A stretch of DNA of 64,000 nt from Sipunculus nudus (lineage: Eukaryota; Annelida; Sipuncula; Golfingiida; Sipunculidae), in contig CM049320.1 in NCBI GenBank assembly GCA_026874595.1, positions 1,104,001 through 1,168,000 on the forward strand. Reading direction: 5' to 3'. Shown here piece by piece: positions 33,877-45,060 of the stretch. Position numbers and translations under genes: made by a program. The notes beneath the pieces were generated by a model. It saw only the letters and a program-made list of their open reading frames with translations, did not search any database and had not been told where the DNA came from. Each line of letters opens with the position of its first letter. The stretch's first letter is position 1.

Positions 33877-34695
33877 AAGCGAGATATTATATAACGAGCG
33901 AGAAGAATCGACAACGGTAAAAAGTGGTCGTTGTATTGAGGTGGTCGTCTAAGCGAGGTATTATATAACGAGCGAGAAGAATCGACAACGGTAAAAAGTG
34001 GTCGTTGTATTGAGGTGGTCGTCTAAGCGAGGTATTATATAACGAGCGAAAAAAATCGACAACCGTAAAAAGTGGTCGTTGTATTGAGGTGGTCGTCTAG
34101 GCGAGGTATTATATAACGAGCGAAAAAAATCGACAACCGTAAAAAGTGGTCATTGTCTTTAGGTGGTCGTCTAAGCGAGGTATTATATAACGAGCGAGAA
34201 GAATCGACAACCGTAATAAGTGGTCCTTGTATTGAGGTGGTCGTCTAGGCGAGGTATTATATAACGAGCGAGAAGAATCGACAACCGTAAAAAGTGGTCG
34301 TTGTATTGAGGTGGTCGTCAAGGCGAGGTATTATATAACGAGCGAGAAGAATCGACAACCGTAAAAAGTGGTCGTTGTCTTTAGGTGGTCGTCTAAGCGA
34401 GGTATAATATAACGAGCGAAAAAGTATCGACAACCGTAAAAAGTGGTCGTTGTATTGAGGTGGTCGTCTAGGCGAGGTATTATATAACGAGCGAGAAGAA
34501 TCGACAACCGTAAAAAGTGGTCGTTGTCTTTAGGTGGTCGTCTAAGCGAGATATTATATAACGAGCGAGAAGAATCGACAACCGTAATAAGTGGTCCTTG
34601 TATTGAGGTGGTCGTCTAAGCGAGGTATTATATAATTAGCAAGAAGAATCGACAACCGTAAAAAGTGGTTGTTGTATTGAGGTGGTCGCTTAAAC
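33877..34695. repeat. 74-bp minisatellite grown from a MITE
   Basis: About 11 copies of a 74-bp unit that includes AGCGAGGTATTATATAACGA, AGAATCGACAACCGTAAAAA and GTGGTCGTTGTATTGAGGTG. Its flanks (AACCTCCGGATTATGACCAC at 33813; GGTGCCGGAGGTTGTCG and GAGAGGTTTTACTG to 34732) are the ends of the same palindromic family as 4381-4468. Copies differ by a few bases (CTTTAGG/ATTGAGG; AGCG/GGCG). Confidence 0.9.
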
Positions 34696-34919
34696 AAGGT
34701 GCCGGAGGTTGTCGTTGGGAGAGGTTTTACTGTAATAATCCGGTTAATAACGAAAGTTTATTTGGAAAGTTAACAGGGGATCTTTCAGCTGTTGAAACAT
34801 TATACTGAACGTCCTTATGAATCGTTGGCCCATACTAAAGACTTAAGATATTACGATAATATTCCATTTTACACCGAAGCAAAATTAGTTTTTGAAGGCA
34901 CAAGTCACATTTTACCGGA

Positions 34920-34920
<1 letters not shown>

Positions 34921-34977
<57 letters not shown>
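34921..34977. repeat. TA microsatellite
   Basis: About 27 TA pairs end immediately at the 7-bp target duplication of transposon copy 2. Confidence 0.95.
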
Positions 34978-34980
<3 letters not shown>

Positions 34981-34984
34981 TAAC

Positions 34985-36014
34985 CATGGAGATTACAGAC
35001 TGGAGTATCAAGTGAGAGTCTTGCCGTGTCAAATGTTGCTGACGGAGTCCTATAACTCGCTGCTCAATGGCACACAGAGATGCCGCTGATAAGCCCGGCG
35101 CTAATTGATACAGCGCGAGAGACCCCCCTTCGGCGTGATTTCGGAACAGCTCGTTAGTTCCTGGAAACCCCCAGTGTGAACTTACTAAATTTTTATAAAT
35201 ATTGTGACAAGGATCAGTACGTTTCTCCCAAAATTTATCTCCGATAGTATTTAATATAAATTTTTAAACAATCATAAGTTTGAACACCATATTTTCATAT
35301 GTGTGGGAAATGTGTGGGAAGCTGTCGTTGCTAATGACGCCCGAGCTACAGCTTGGCTGCGATAAATATGGGCGGTAATACGAGAACAACGCCGTCAGTG
35401 ACAAAGCGGGCGATGGCTCACCTCCATTAAAATGAAGGTCATCCGTTCATAAGCGTCAAAATTTTTAATTTTTTTTTTATTGACGGAATACTATTATACA
35501 TGGCTATTTATTAATATAAGTTAGAAGTGTAGGAACTGATGGAATTTTATATAATTCCGAAGTTATTCAGGGATAGTAAGGTTTACACTTACCAGTCGTC
35601 CGTCATGAACCACGGCAGAAGTTGATGTAGAGTGACCGCATCTATCCCAAAATCGATCAAATGATTCCTCAACACGAGACCCCTCTAGATATATTTGTTG
35701 CGCATAATTCTTGACAAAACAAACCATTTGCGCATTCATATTTCCGGTCAATGTTATTCCAGTGATTTACTGCTCAGTTACTGGATATATCGCTCTCCGC
35801 TTCAGCGAGCTACAGCGGACCGCAGAAGTAACATCTAGCAGGCTCGCTTTATCAAAGGCCGTGCCGCCGCTGCGCATGACATCGCGGTACAACAGGCGCA
35901 CAATAGAGTTAATGGGCTTATCATGTCTTAATTGCCAATGCAATTAGCGCACGACTGACACTCGCGACCTGGCAGGGCTTCTGACAGTTGATACTCCAGT
36001 CTGTAATCTCCTTG
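34985..36014. mobile_element. 1,030-bp inverted-repeat DNA transposon, copy 2
   Basis: Same element and orientation as 21946-22913. Ends are CATGGAGATTACAGACTGGA and its inverse TCCAGTCTGTAATCTCCTTG, continuing to GGAGTATCAA/TTGATACTCC. Flanked by GTATAAC on both sides (34978-34984, 36015-36021). The interior shows blocks shared with copy 1 such as GATAAGCCCG, GCGCGAGAGACCCCCCTTCG and GTCTTAATTG. It carries about 60 bases absent from copy 1 (after 35150). It also has the 58-codon minus-strand frame with the CTG/GTAAGTG donor-like end. It lies in an intron of the sulfotransferase locus. Confidence 0.92.
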
Positions 36015-36021
36015 GTATAAC

Positions 36022-36839
36022 ATTATGTTCATTTCGACTTTTTCTCGTGTAGTTGTTTATTGAAGTTATTCCACACGAAACGATCTCGTATAACCTTAAA
36101 TGTTGTGAAAAAAAAAAACAGTGGCCTTTGTCTGGTGAAGTGTACACCAAAGGTCAGTCGAGACCAGAAACCCTGTGTTCCGTTACTGATACTGTGACTA
36201 TTAGGTCTGTCATACTGCCATGCCCCATTCCTCAATGTTCCGACTGTGATACAGCTAGTGAAACCAGGGATCCCAAGCTGTTGTGTGAAAAAGTGGGACT
36301 GGCTTATCGCACCTAGAATTTTGTATGTCCTCGATGTTTGGTCATAACTTATTCGCGGCAGATCGTCAGTGCCAAAGCTAGAAACTGAGAAGTGGCGTGC
36401 TATGTATTTTAAATTTGAATTCCGTGGTTTTGTATCTATGCCTATCTAATACTTATAAAAGGAATTCGGTCCACCTCTGTTCGCAATGTTCTCTGAAACC
36501 GCAATGCGTATGATACTTTGCCATATCTCAATTTAAAGGTTATTGTTCCCTCAGTGACATGGCCGATATTAGAATAAATGATTTTTAATGTCATCATTTT
36601 GAGTGATTTTGGCGTGTTTTCTGATATGAGCGGAGGCTATCACCGAAAACAGCCGAACTGCCTTCGGCAAAGACCGGATTTTCTTTATGGTCACCTCAAG
36701 TCCAGAATTAAGCCGATTTAAGGGCTACATATGCAACCTGGCTTTCATTGACGGATTTATGCACGTTTGGGCTGGCATTTGACAAAGGCTCTGACCAACG
36801 TGTGTGGTCAGTCAATGTGAAAAACAAATGACTCTGGCT
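36022..36839. other. Intron sequence, nothing recognised
   Basis: No exon with correct splice phase or named repeat was seen. Confidence 0.4.
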
Positions 36840-37045
36840 CGCATTACGAAAAGGAGGGGTTCAACGCAGGAGGATTAATTACAAAACCGAATACAAGGTC
36901 CTCAATACAAGGTCCTCATTCCCGGAAAAATGTTGGGGTGGGGTTCGGGCGAACGTTCCAGGCCTCAAAATTGGTCTGATACGATTAAAAAAAGTTGCAG
37001 CTGAAAATGGGGGACCGACCCCCTGGACTCCCCTTGGGTCCGCTT
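36840..37045. mobile_element. MITE-like element related to 18566-18790
   Basis: CGAAAAGGAGGGGTTCAACG, GGGGGACCGACCCCCTGGAC and a GGGTCCGCTTCTGCT end match the layout of the element at 18566-18790. Ends are imperfect. Confidence 0.5.
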
Positions 37046-37759
37046 CTGCTACTAACGAGGTGTGCATATTTGCGTTTCTCTCGTCACGAACAGTTTTCTT
37101 GCCTTAAACGTACATTCAATTCATCTTTCATGTCTTCCTACTCAGATTAAATTAGAGCTTCAGTTAAGCTATGTTGAATTAATGTCTTCCTCACATTAGC
37201 CTGTACTTTCAACGTCCAAAAATAGTAACCAGTCAAAGGTTATCGCAAAACCGGAGGGCCCCCGCGTCCCATTCCGATTCGCAAATTAATGTAAAAATCA
37301 ACACTGACCAGGTCAACATACCTGTGTATGAATTCCTTGCTAAGAGCACAGCGCAACAAAATAAATGTTAAGAAAATATTTGTACATATCTTATTGAGAC
37401 TGTAAACCTCTCTTAATTTTTAATAAAAAAAAAGGATCCAACAATCCTGTCAATTAATACATCTGGTAAAAAGCCCAGTATACCGGGTTTATCAGCTAGT
37501 AATTCATATTCATGATTACATTATTAATAGAGTTCCAACACAGTTAAGTGCTATTCACCTGTAATTATCTTATAAATGCCCATATTTTGTTTAGTTTGGG
37601 ATTGTCGACTGGAACGTTACATAAATAACCCCGGCTTCCTTGCCGTAAAACAGAGGACTACTAGTCCCGAATATCATAAAAGGGATCCTGTCAGTAGTGA
37701 TCTGAGAATTGACAGGTGCTCGCTGATGGATCTCTTGTACTGCTTTACATAAAACTGAC
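37046..37759. other. Intron sequence, nothing recognised
   Basis: AT-rich, no features seen apart from short A runs. Confidence 0.4.
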
Positions 37760-37886
37760 CTGCATAGAAGGTGACGAGGACGATCATACCGGCCACCAGG
37801 GACGGCAGGATCATGATCCGCACTCGCCTGTCCTGCAGGTTTGCATACGTGAAGTAGCGGTTTGCCAGACGCCCGAAGTGTACAGT
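37760..37886 (-). CDS. Sulfotransferase-like locus, signal-anchor exon
   Basis: The minus strand encodes TVHFGRLANRYFTYANLQDR and then RVRIMILPSLVAGMIVLVTF, a basic stretch followed by a 19-residue hydrophobic segment, as expected for a type II Golgi membrane anchor. The acceptor CTACTTCGTCAG before 37886 is phase 0 and the donor TATGCAG/GTCAG at 37760 is phase 1. Both fit the neighbouring exons, so the start can be supplied by the exon at 38902-38952. If that exon is not used, the ATG inside RIMILP could start the protein. Confidence 0.72.
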
Positions 37887-37900
37887 CTGACGAAGTAGGA

Positions 37901-37990
37901 AAGCATCACAACAGAAGTGGTGACTACATACAGCCTCTCACTGAATGAGCAGGTCGTTACAGCCTCTCACTGCATGAGCAGGTCGTTAGT
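37901..37990. repeat. Short direct duplication
   Basis: CAGCCTCTCACTG followed by ATGAGCAGGTCGTTA occurs twice, about 33 bases apart. Confidence 0.8.
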
Positions 37991-38115
37991 CTGATCAATA
38001 GAGGCTGTAGGGTTTAACAGTTTACTCTTTATATATGTATCTTAAGTTTCAAAAATACAACTGGCGGTCTTGATATATGTTACATCATTTAAAGGAATAT
38101 CTCCCTAAGAAAAAA

Positions 38116-38117
<2 letters not shown>

Positions 38118-38166
<49 letters not shown>
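38118..38166. repeat. TA microsatellite
   Basis: About 24 TA pairs. Confidence 0.95.
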
Positions 38167-38172
<6 letters not shown>

Positions 38173-38330
38173 TTCTGTTATATGTACACATAATAAATTG
38201 TTACTAATTAGTAATAAAATGCCTGGAAAAACTTGGTTTCGTTCATTTGACATAACAGATATATATATATATAAGGTAGAGTTACCCTCCGATGTAAAGT
38301 GCTCTATGGCCTACAGACTAGGCCAGAGCG

Positions 38331-38478
38331 ATATAACTCTGAGGAAAACAACACTGTAAATTCACACAACAGTCTGTTTCACGGGATGCGACACAATCAT
38401 CAGGTGAATGTTGTTAGAATTGTCGCATCCCGTGAAGCAGACTGTTGTGTGAATTTACAGTGTTGTTTTTCTTCAGAG

Positions 38479-38482
<4 letters not shown>
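38331..38482. mobile_element. Long perfect-like hairpin, 65-bp arms
   Basis: ATATAACTCTGAGGAAAACA at the left and TTTTTCTTCAGAGTTATAT at the right are inverted, and pairing goes on through CACTGTAAATTCACACAACA, GTCTG and CACGGGATGCGACA to a loop of about 20 bases near 38397-38416. Only a handful of mismatches were seen in about 65 bp. The right arm ends in a TA microsatellite. A foldback MITE with TA target is likely; the RNA would be an extended hairpin. Confidence 0.9.
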
Positions 38483-38514
<32 letters not shown>

Positions 38515-38901
38515 GAAGAGTTAGTACCTGAAGAGTGAGCCGGCTAGTCAGCTGTACTCACGAAACAGTTCTATAGTACATGAAGTAAAACTAACTGTAT
38601 ATGATACATTATATGGATGTATATATATTATATATGTATATGTATATACGTTTATATATACATATTATATTTATACATTTAAATGTTTTTATCTATATGT
38701 GTCAATGTATTTGTATTCGTTATCGAAATTCCTGAAAGACATTAAACTCAAAATCTGGTCAAGAAACAACAGCCGAGGATCCCCGTATTGCCTTTTAGAG
38801 TTTACATACATGTAATATAAATTCCAGATTTACAGGTTATTATGGACAAATACGTTAAATATTTCAAATGTGTGAGATATAATTACTATGGTTTCACTGA
38901 C

Positions 38902-38952
38902 CATGCGGCTCGCCGCAGTCCGGATCCTCTCCTTAGCTTCAGCGGGATTCAT
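38902..38952 (-). CDS. Sulfotransferase-like locus, first coding exon (putative)
   Basis: A 17-codon frame, MNPAEAKERIRTAASRM, starts with ATG at 38952 and ends at a GTCAGT donor in phase 0, the same phase as the acceptor before 37886. This gives a short basic cytosolic tail before the anchor. The evidence is only splice phase and position, so it is tentative. Confidence 0.5.
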
Positions 38953-39330
38953 GCTTGCAGAAAGGAAGAAGGAACCCGTAAGAGTACAACCGGCACAGAC
39001 GGGCTGTAACACCGACTCTCATGTCAATACAGTAGATTTATGATACGTGCACACTGACATAGCGACTACCTGGGACTTCCTGGTTGCCATGGAAATAAAA
39101 GTAGCGTGTTCCTGTGAAGAGAAATCCGACCAACGAACCTCTAAATAAATTTTCTTTAACAAGGAACCATTACTATCCATTATTCCATTTTTTGATGTAT
39201 TGAACTCCAATTCAGGTAACCACTGGGCTGTACAACAAGAATTTCTATAGAAATGTGTATGTAAACAGTCAGTACCTAGCTGTGTAGCAGTTAAAATCTT
39301 GACGAAAAACTGATGACGCACAACGCAGGA
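38953..39330. other. Upstream flank of the sulfotransferase locus
   Basis: A 100-codon minus-strand frame (39321-39019) shows no known domain. No promoter motif is evident. Confidence 0.35.
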
Positions 39331-39714
39331 AAAACTGCGGTTGGTATTATACTCGCGAGGCTGAACCGCTGTTTCGCGAGGGTTTTATTTTCGCGATTGT
39401 ACCTGAACCTATGAAATCTAAGTAAGACAGTGTTTGTATTTGTTATAAAATAACTATAATTCATGCATGTCATATTGTAATTAATGCGTGTTTGCCGGGG
39501 CCAGTTCGGATACCATCCACACATTAGGTTGTTGGTCAATGAATCATGTTTTAAAAAGTGAAATAACTGTTCCGTCAATGCAGGTGCATCATTTAATCTT
39601 GGTCACTTTAGTTGATAGCGCATCTAATTCGAGAAGTTTTGATATTCGCGAATATTTCCCTTTCGCGAATATCGCGAAATTAACCCTCGCGATTATGAAG
39701 GCAACCACAGTTTT
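39331..39714. mobile_element. MITE with TTTCGCGA-rich arms, second copy
   Basis: Left end AAAACTGCGGTTGG and right end GGCAACCACAGTTTT are inverted, and internal TTTCGCGAGGG and TTCGCGAATATCGCG blocks match the element at 4996-5388. Confidence 0.65.
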
Positions 39715-39745
39715 CTATAACTTGCAAAAATGCCTGTGTCATCTT

Positions 39746-39749
<4 letters not shown>

Positions 39750-39816
<67 letters not shown>

Positions 39817-39817
39817 T
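39750..39817. repeat. CT/TA compound microsatellite
   Basis: About 22 CT pairs are followed by about 10 TA pairs. A TA run with short CA repeats also lies at 40262-40315. Confidence 0.95.
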
Positions 39818-40262
39818 TATATAACATACGAATGGCGTCTCCCGTAATTGACGTAAAAAACTGGGAAGTGTGGGTTCAAACATCAGCAAAATGAGAGATC
39901 ATCTGATTTCCATAGTCCAGCCTCCAGTCTTACATGGACGCAATTATTTACGTTAACAATTAACTAATGACGGACAGTCATCATTAGCATTTAACATGCA
40001 GTTTGTATCTTTATAACAAATGCCAGTTATTAACCACATGGTCACATGCTATTTATAAATAAACTTTATATGATGATAATTTTACATTATCACCGTTGCC
40101 ACGACTTCGTAAGTACCTTCGTAAGGTCCATTTATAAAGGTTGTCATGTTGGAGTGAGAATCCCCGGCATCAGAATTGTACCGATCTCGTTAAAACAGCT
40201 GCTGATACTATCAGATCTGTACAACTCAGAGGTTCTTCTGACACACAAGTGTGAGAAAACGT

Positions 40263-40308
<46 letters not shown>

Positions 40309-41969
40309 ATACTGATATATAATGATTTTGATTTTTGGTGCGTCTCTGGCTAAATGTTCGGGAAAATATTGGTTTATTGAAGCTCTGTGTTCACAGTTCA
40401 GTCTGCCTACACAGTGAGTTGGATATTTAGGAAAGCGTCATCCTGTCTAATGGTCTTTCAGTCTAATGGATTTTGTGATCGTCACTGCACGTTCCGACAC
40501 TTTTCTTTAGGGCAGTGTGAAGATGTTGAGTGACAACAAATGAACTCCAAGAGGAGAGCTGAGGGTTCCGCAACGGTATATAAATATTCATCTAATCCAT
40601 TTCGACAGCAACCTATATCACATCAAAATCAGAAACAAGTGACCCATGGGTCATGACGCTCAGCTGCCAAGCATGACTTGCGACATCATGGGCTGAGATT
40701 CACAACTTCCAGTCAAATTTTGAAGAACCAATTTGCCAATTTGTTGAAATTTTCTATGACAACAGAAATATATATCACCTATGTCTAGTTAAAACACAGT
40801 GAATTGATGGTCTGAGGAAAATTTATGATTGTTAAGGTATCCAGAACTATTCCCATAGCTTACTTGATACCTGTCAATCTCAAAAGGAACACCACAAAGG
40901 GCAAATATAAGATCAAAATATATAGCAAAAAATCAAGGAAATCCATGCAAGAATTATTGAGAAACAGGTGCTTCTGTATGAATTTTTATTCAATACAAGC
41001 CAACTGTACTGCACTTTCATATATGATGATAATATTTATTAAGAAATATTTGACCCAATCCTTTGCAAGATTAAATTAATATACGTCCGACTGCCTTCAC
41101 TTTAACAGTTCTTGAGATAATATGATCAAAAGGAATTTAAAAATGGTTGCCTGGTGGCCATTTTGGACTTCTGACAGGTCTGAAATCAGACAACAACCAT
41201 TCTCTAAATCGGACCAAAAATTGAAGTTAAATTACTGAAACTGCACTGAAAAAAGAATTTCTAAGGTGGCTAACTGGCAGACATAATGGATTTCTGACAA
41301 GTCTGATATTGGATATCACACATCCTCCAATAAGAGACCAAACATGGGGCAAATTCTCCAAATGATGTTACAGTAATGAATGTCCAAAACAATTCAAAAG
41401 GCATGTTCAGGCGCTCTTATCAGATTTACAGATATGCAAATGTAAAAGTGTAGGTCCAATATTTTTTATTATCACTCTGCTTTTCAATGGGGTCAGCAGG
41501 GTTGGTAAACTGCAAAACCTGAAAGAATAAAAATGCAGAAAGCATGACTAAGAATCTTGTAATAAAATAAAGCCATCCTAAATCAAGTACACATCCACAT
41601 ATTATGAGAACAAACACTTGCTTTTATATGTGTTTTTTATATAAAAATATTCAGATATCTAGGAAACTAAGTTTATTGCTATGATTCCATAAAATAAACT
41701 GCAAAAGTTCCCATCATCTTATAAATCAGTAGCTAAACCTTAATACTATACTCTCATAGTGTTAATTCCTGGCTGAAGTATTCCAACAACAGTGTTTTGT
41801 TATGCAGTAACGAGGTACTTATCACTCAGCCTTATCACTTAATAGCCTGATATAAAAGGGAGTCATATGTCACCAGTGTCACTCACAATTACAGCCACAC
41901 GGTGAGATGTACCAGCTGGAGTGCAAGCTTATATATACAAGAAAAATAATGATGGTCCACAAAATAAGT
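39818..41969. other. Intergenic, no gene recognised
   Basis: AT-rich sequence with short frames only. A frame at about 40046-40260 holds PGIRIVPISLKQLLIL, faintly like part of a sulfotransferase, but it lacks any flanking family motif. A TGGTTGCCTGGTGGCCATTT/GGTGGCTAACTGGC pair near 41140-41275 suggests diverged duplicated blocks. Confidence 0.4.
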
Positions 41970-42830
41970 TATTGTGAACATCCCTGACCTATGACCTTGG
42001 CCTTTTGCCCACATTTCAACTGGATTCTTTCTAAATGATGGGTAACTACTAACCACTTACATCTGGCCAGGTGTAATTACTTGGCAACATTTGAGTGAAA
42101 AACTTAGACCTGCAACCTTTAACCTCCTGACAAGCTGACCTCAAAATCAATTAGTTATTTCTTCATGCAAAAAGACCCATAAATATGAAGTTTGAATCAC
42201 ATTGAGTGATGCATAGATGTGGCATATGTGAAAGACTGAAGGTTTGGGTTGAAAAGTTTCACTTGAAATATGTTCACAAGCATTTAGAACAATATTGTGA
42301 CCTTGACCTTTGACCTTTTGAACTCAACTTCAATAGGCTTCTTCCCCTATTGGTAGGTAAGCCATATATGACAGATGGAAAGTATAGATTGAAAAGTTTG
42401 CCTGAAAATGACTCCACACAAGAAGAGGGTGCTGTGAACTTGACCTTTGACCTCAAAATCAACAGGTCTTTTCCCCTGTTGACAGAGAAGCGATATCAGT
42501 GCTGAAAGGTTTGGAATGAAAGGTCTAGCTTGAAATGTGTCCACAACCTTTTCAAAGAAGTGAATCCTGTGACCCTGACCTTTGACCTTGTGACCTCAAC
42601 ATCTATAGGATTCTTCTCCCACTTAGTAGGTGAGCTATATGTGAAAGATCAAAGAAATGGGATGAAAGGTTTGGCTTAAAATGCATCCACAGGCTTTTCA
42701 AAGAAGTTGGTTCTGTGACCTTGACCTTTGACCTTGTGACCTCAAAATAATTATGGTTCTTCCCCTGTTGATGGGTGAGCTGTATGTGAAAGATGGAAGG
42801 TTTGGGATGAAAATTTTGGCTATAAGAATT
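41970..42830. repeat. Diverged tandem array of about 140 bp with TGACCTTTGACC
   Basis: Five to six copies of a unit of about 137-146 bp, each holding GTGACCTTGACCTTTGACC, GTGACCTCAAAATCA, TTCTTCCCCTGTTGATGGGT and GAAAGATGGAAGGTTTGGGA. Exact TGACCTTTGACC occurs at 42304, 42441, 42576 and 42722 (also 44301). Copies are quite diverged. Confidence 0.85.
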
Positions 42831-43092
42831 ATTTCGGGGGGGGGGGGGTGCAAACACACCCCATAACTTCGAGAATATAGGTCGCAGTGACCTAATTTCA
42901 GGTTTGCAAGGAGATCTTTTTTATAACCTCTAAGACTGCATAGGGTTCATGGCCCTAGCCCCTACGGTTACGATTTGTGCCCTGCTAACGGACGGACGGC
43001 CGGCCGGACGGCCGGCCGGACGGACAGACGGAAGAACGACGGACAAAGACCCATCGCTATAGCCCAGCAAGACTGAAAGTCAGATGAGCTAA
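42831..43092. mobile_element. Dispersed repeat ending in GGACGGAC run, copy 1
   Basis: Shares ATATAGGTCGCAGTGACCT, ATTTCAGGTTTGCAAGGAG, TTACGATTTGTGC and a GGACGGCCGG-type run followed by GACGGACAAAG, AGTCAGATGAGCTAA with the copy at 44830-45060. The two copies keep the same order, so this is a dispersed element of about 240 bp. No coding frame. Confidence 0.75.
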
Positions 43093-43149
43093 TAACAATG
43101 TTATGCGTATAGAAAAACAACGTCATCAATTTTTTACGGAGATGGCCGC

Positions 43150-43420
43150 CTCCAGTTTTTAAATTTTGGCTTAACAAAATACTATATACATCTGCAGAAT
43201 CCCATTTCTGTTTCACACTTGGTAGCAATTGCTTCCTTTCATTTATATCCTGGTGTTAACCAGGCCTGGTGCCCACCGCACCTGTGGATCCTGAGTCTGT
43301 AATCTTCCCCATTGCTTGGTTGTAACCCTTAGGATCTAATAAGGCGCACTTGTGAGTGTCACGAGGCCTTGGGACACGGCCTTCCTATTAAACCTTGGTG
43401 GAGACAGACCCTGGGTGGAG
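43150..43420 (-). mobile_element. tRNA-derived SINE copy
   Basis: Read on the minus strand it contains GCCTGGTTAACACCAGGATA, TAAATGAAAGGAAGC and GGGATTCTGCAGATG, matching the 3' part of the SINE at 50163-50560. The head towards 43420 is diverged. Confidence 0.6.
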
Positions 43421-43880
43421 GCCGACCATGGACATCTCAATGCTCCTCTTCGATATCCTTACTTTGATTCACGTGCTCTACACCAAGACCACATAATCCA
43501 TGTATATATAGACACGTTATCCGTCGTGACGTTCAGATTTCCAGACGTGACTGACAAAGATTTTTTGTTTTAATCAGCTTAAAATGATTAGTTAAGAAGC
43601 CAATGATATTTTTGTATAAGAATTTAATGTAACATACATAGTTACACTGATTTTCAATAGAAACAAGGCCTACAGGCCTAATGCGAACCTGTGCATTGGG
43701 AAATACACCAGGTATTATGCTTCAATGCTGGACCATTACTTCTCATGTATATGAACAATGCAGGTACTAAACATTTTAAATAAGAAACAATTACACAAAC
43801 ATCACTGCTGAAATTCTGGCATAGGTGCACACAACACAACTAGGGACCCATTGGTCTCAACGCTCAGTTGAATTTGTCTA
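43421..43880. other. No gene recognised
   Basis: Short frames only. No repeat named. Confidence 0.4.
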
Positions 43881-44575
43881 TAAGGATATTTTTAAAGAAA
43901 TATGACAGTCCTGTGACCTTAACCAATGACCTTGTGACCAAAAAATCTTAGAACTTAATATCCTTGAACTTGCAACATTAGGATTATTGTAACAATCTTT
44001 TAAAAAGTGACCTTGACCTCTGACCAGATAACCCTAAATTCTACAGGTTTCCTCACTTTGGGCAAGTAAGCCATGTGTGAACGATGGAAAGTTCAGGATG
44101 AAAAGTTTGATTTACAGTGCATCCACAGTCTTTTTAATGTGGCTTCTGTGACCTTCAACTTAGATTGCTAGACCCTGAAAATCAAAATAAATTTACATAT
44201 GTGGTTGGTCATTATTAAATCAAGTTTGAAACCAATCTGTCTATCCAAAGCAGAATTATCATCAACAAACTAATTTGTGAATGGATGGGCCCTGTGACCT
44301 TGACCTTTGACCTATGACCCCAAGATCAGACAGAATCTTCCTCTAGTGGCAGGTTAGCAATACCTTGAAGATGGAAGGTTTGCGATTAAAGGTTTGGCCG
44401 TAGGACCCCAAAATCAACATGGTTCTTCCTTTAGTGGTGGGCCATTTATAAGTTAAGTTTGAAACCAATATATCAAACTTAACTGGAGTTATCATCTGGA
44501 AACTAATTTGTGTGGATGGACGGATTGACAGACAGACAGACATACAAACAGACAGACAGGGTGATTAGTATAGGG
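43881..44575. repeat. Diverged continuation of the TGACCTTGACC repeat
   Basis: Weaker copies of the 140-bp unit (GTGACCTTAACCAATGACC near 43915, GTGACCTTGACCTCTGACC near 44007, GTGACCTTGACCTTTGACC at 44294), ending in a short GACAGACAGACA run near 44526-44560. Confidence 0.7.
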
Positions 44576-44829
44576 CAGCCACTTGTGATCAATAAACACA
44601 CCAGGTTTTGTGACACCAGATGTAATGACAGCTGAGAAACTGACATGATTGTTTTCATTTTATTGTAAATAAATAGAAAAATATTTGTTAAAACAGAAAA
44701 AATACAGGTGGCGCCACCATATTTCAGGAACTGACAAAACTAGTCATGGTCAATATTCAAGGCAAGATTCATAACAAACCATGCATTTATTATCAAGATA
44801 TTGGAGGTTTTGTATCAAATGTTTTACTA

Positions 44830-45060
44830 TTCTGGGGGGTACTTTCAAGCCATATAGCTCGAAGGATATAGGTCGCAGTGACCTTATTTCAGGTTTCCAA
44901 GGAGATTTTTTATTGACCTCCTAGGATGTTCACTTAAAAGTTTCTAGGACTAGCTGTTACGATTTGTGCTCTGCTAAAGGACGGCCGGACGTCCAAATGG
45001 ACGACGGACAAAGCGCCATTCCTATACCTCAGTTGACTTACAGTCAGCTGAGCTAAAAAT
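44830..45060. mobile_element. Dispersed repeat ending in GGACGGAC run, copy 2
   Basis: Second copy of the element at 42831-43092: ATATAGGTCGCAGTGACCTT, TTTCAGGTTTCCAAGGAGAT, GTTACGATTTGTGCTCTGCT, then GGACGGCCGGACGTCC and AGTCAGCTGAGCTAAAA. Confidence 0.75.

Noticed and set aside
39019-39321. 100-codon minus-strand frame upstream of the sulfotransferase locus
   Set aside because: No domain, no splice support and low-complexity composition; could be chance.
40046-40260. Fragment of another sulfotransferase
   Set aside because: A 20-residue stretch is faintly similar, but there is no 5'-PSB, 3'-PB or matching splice site nearby.
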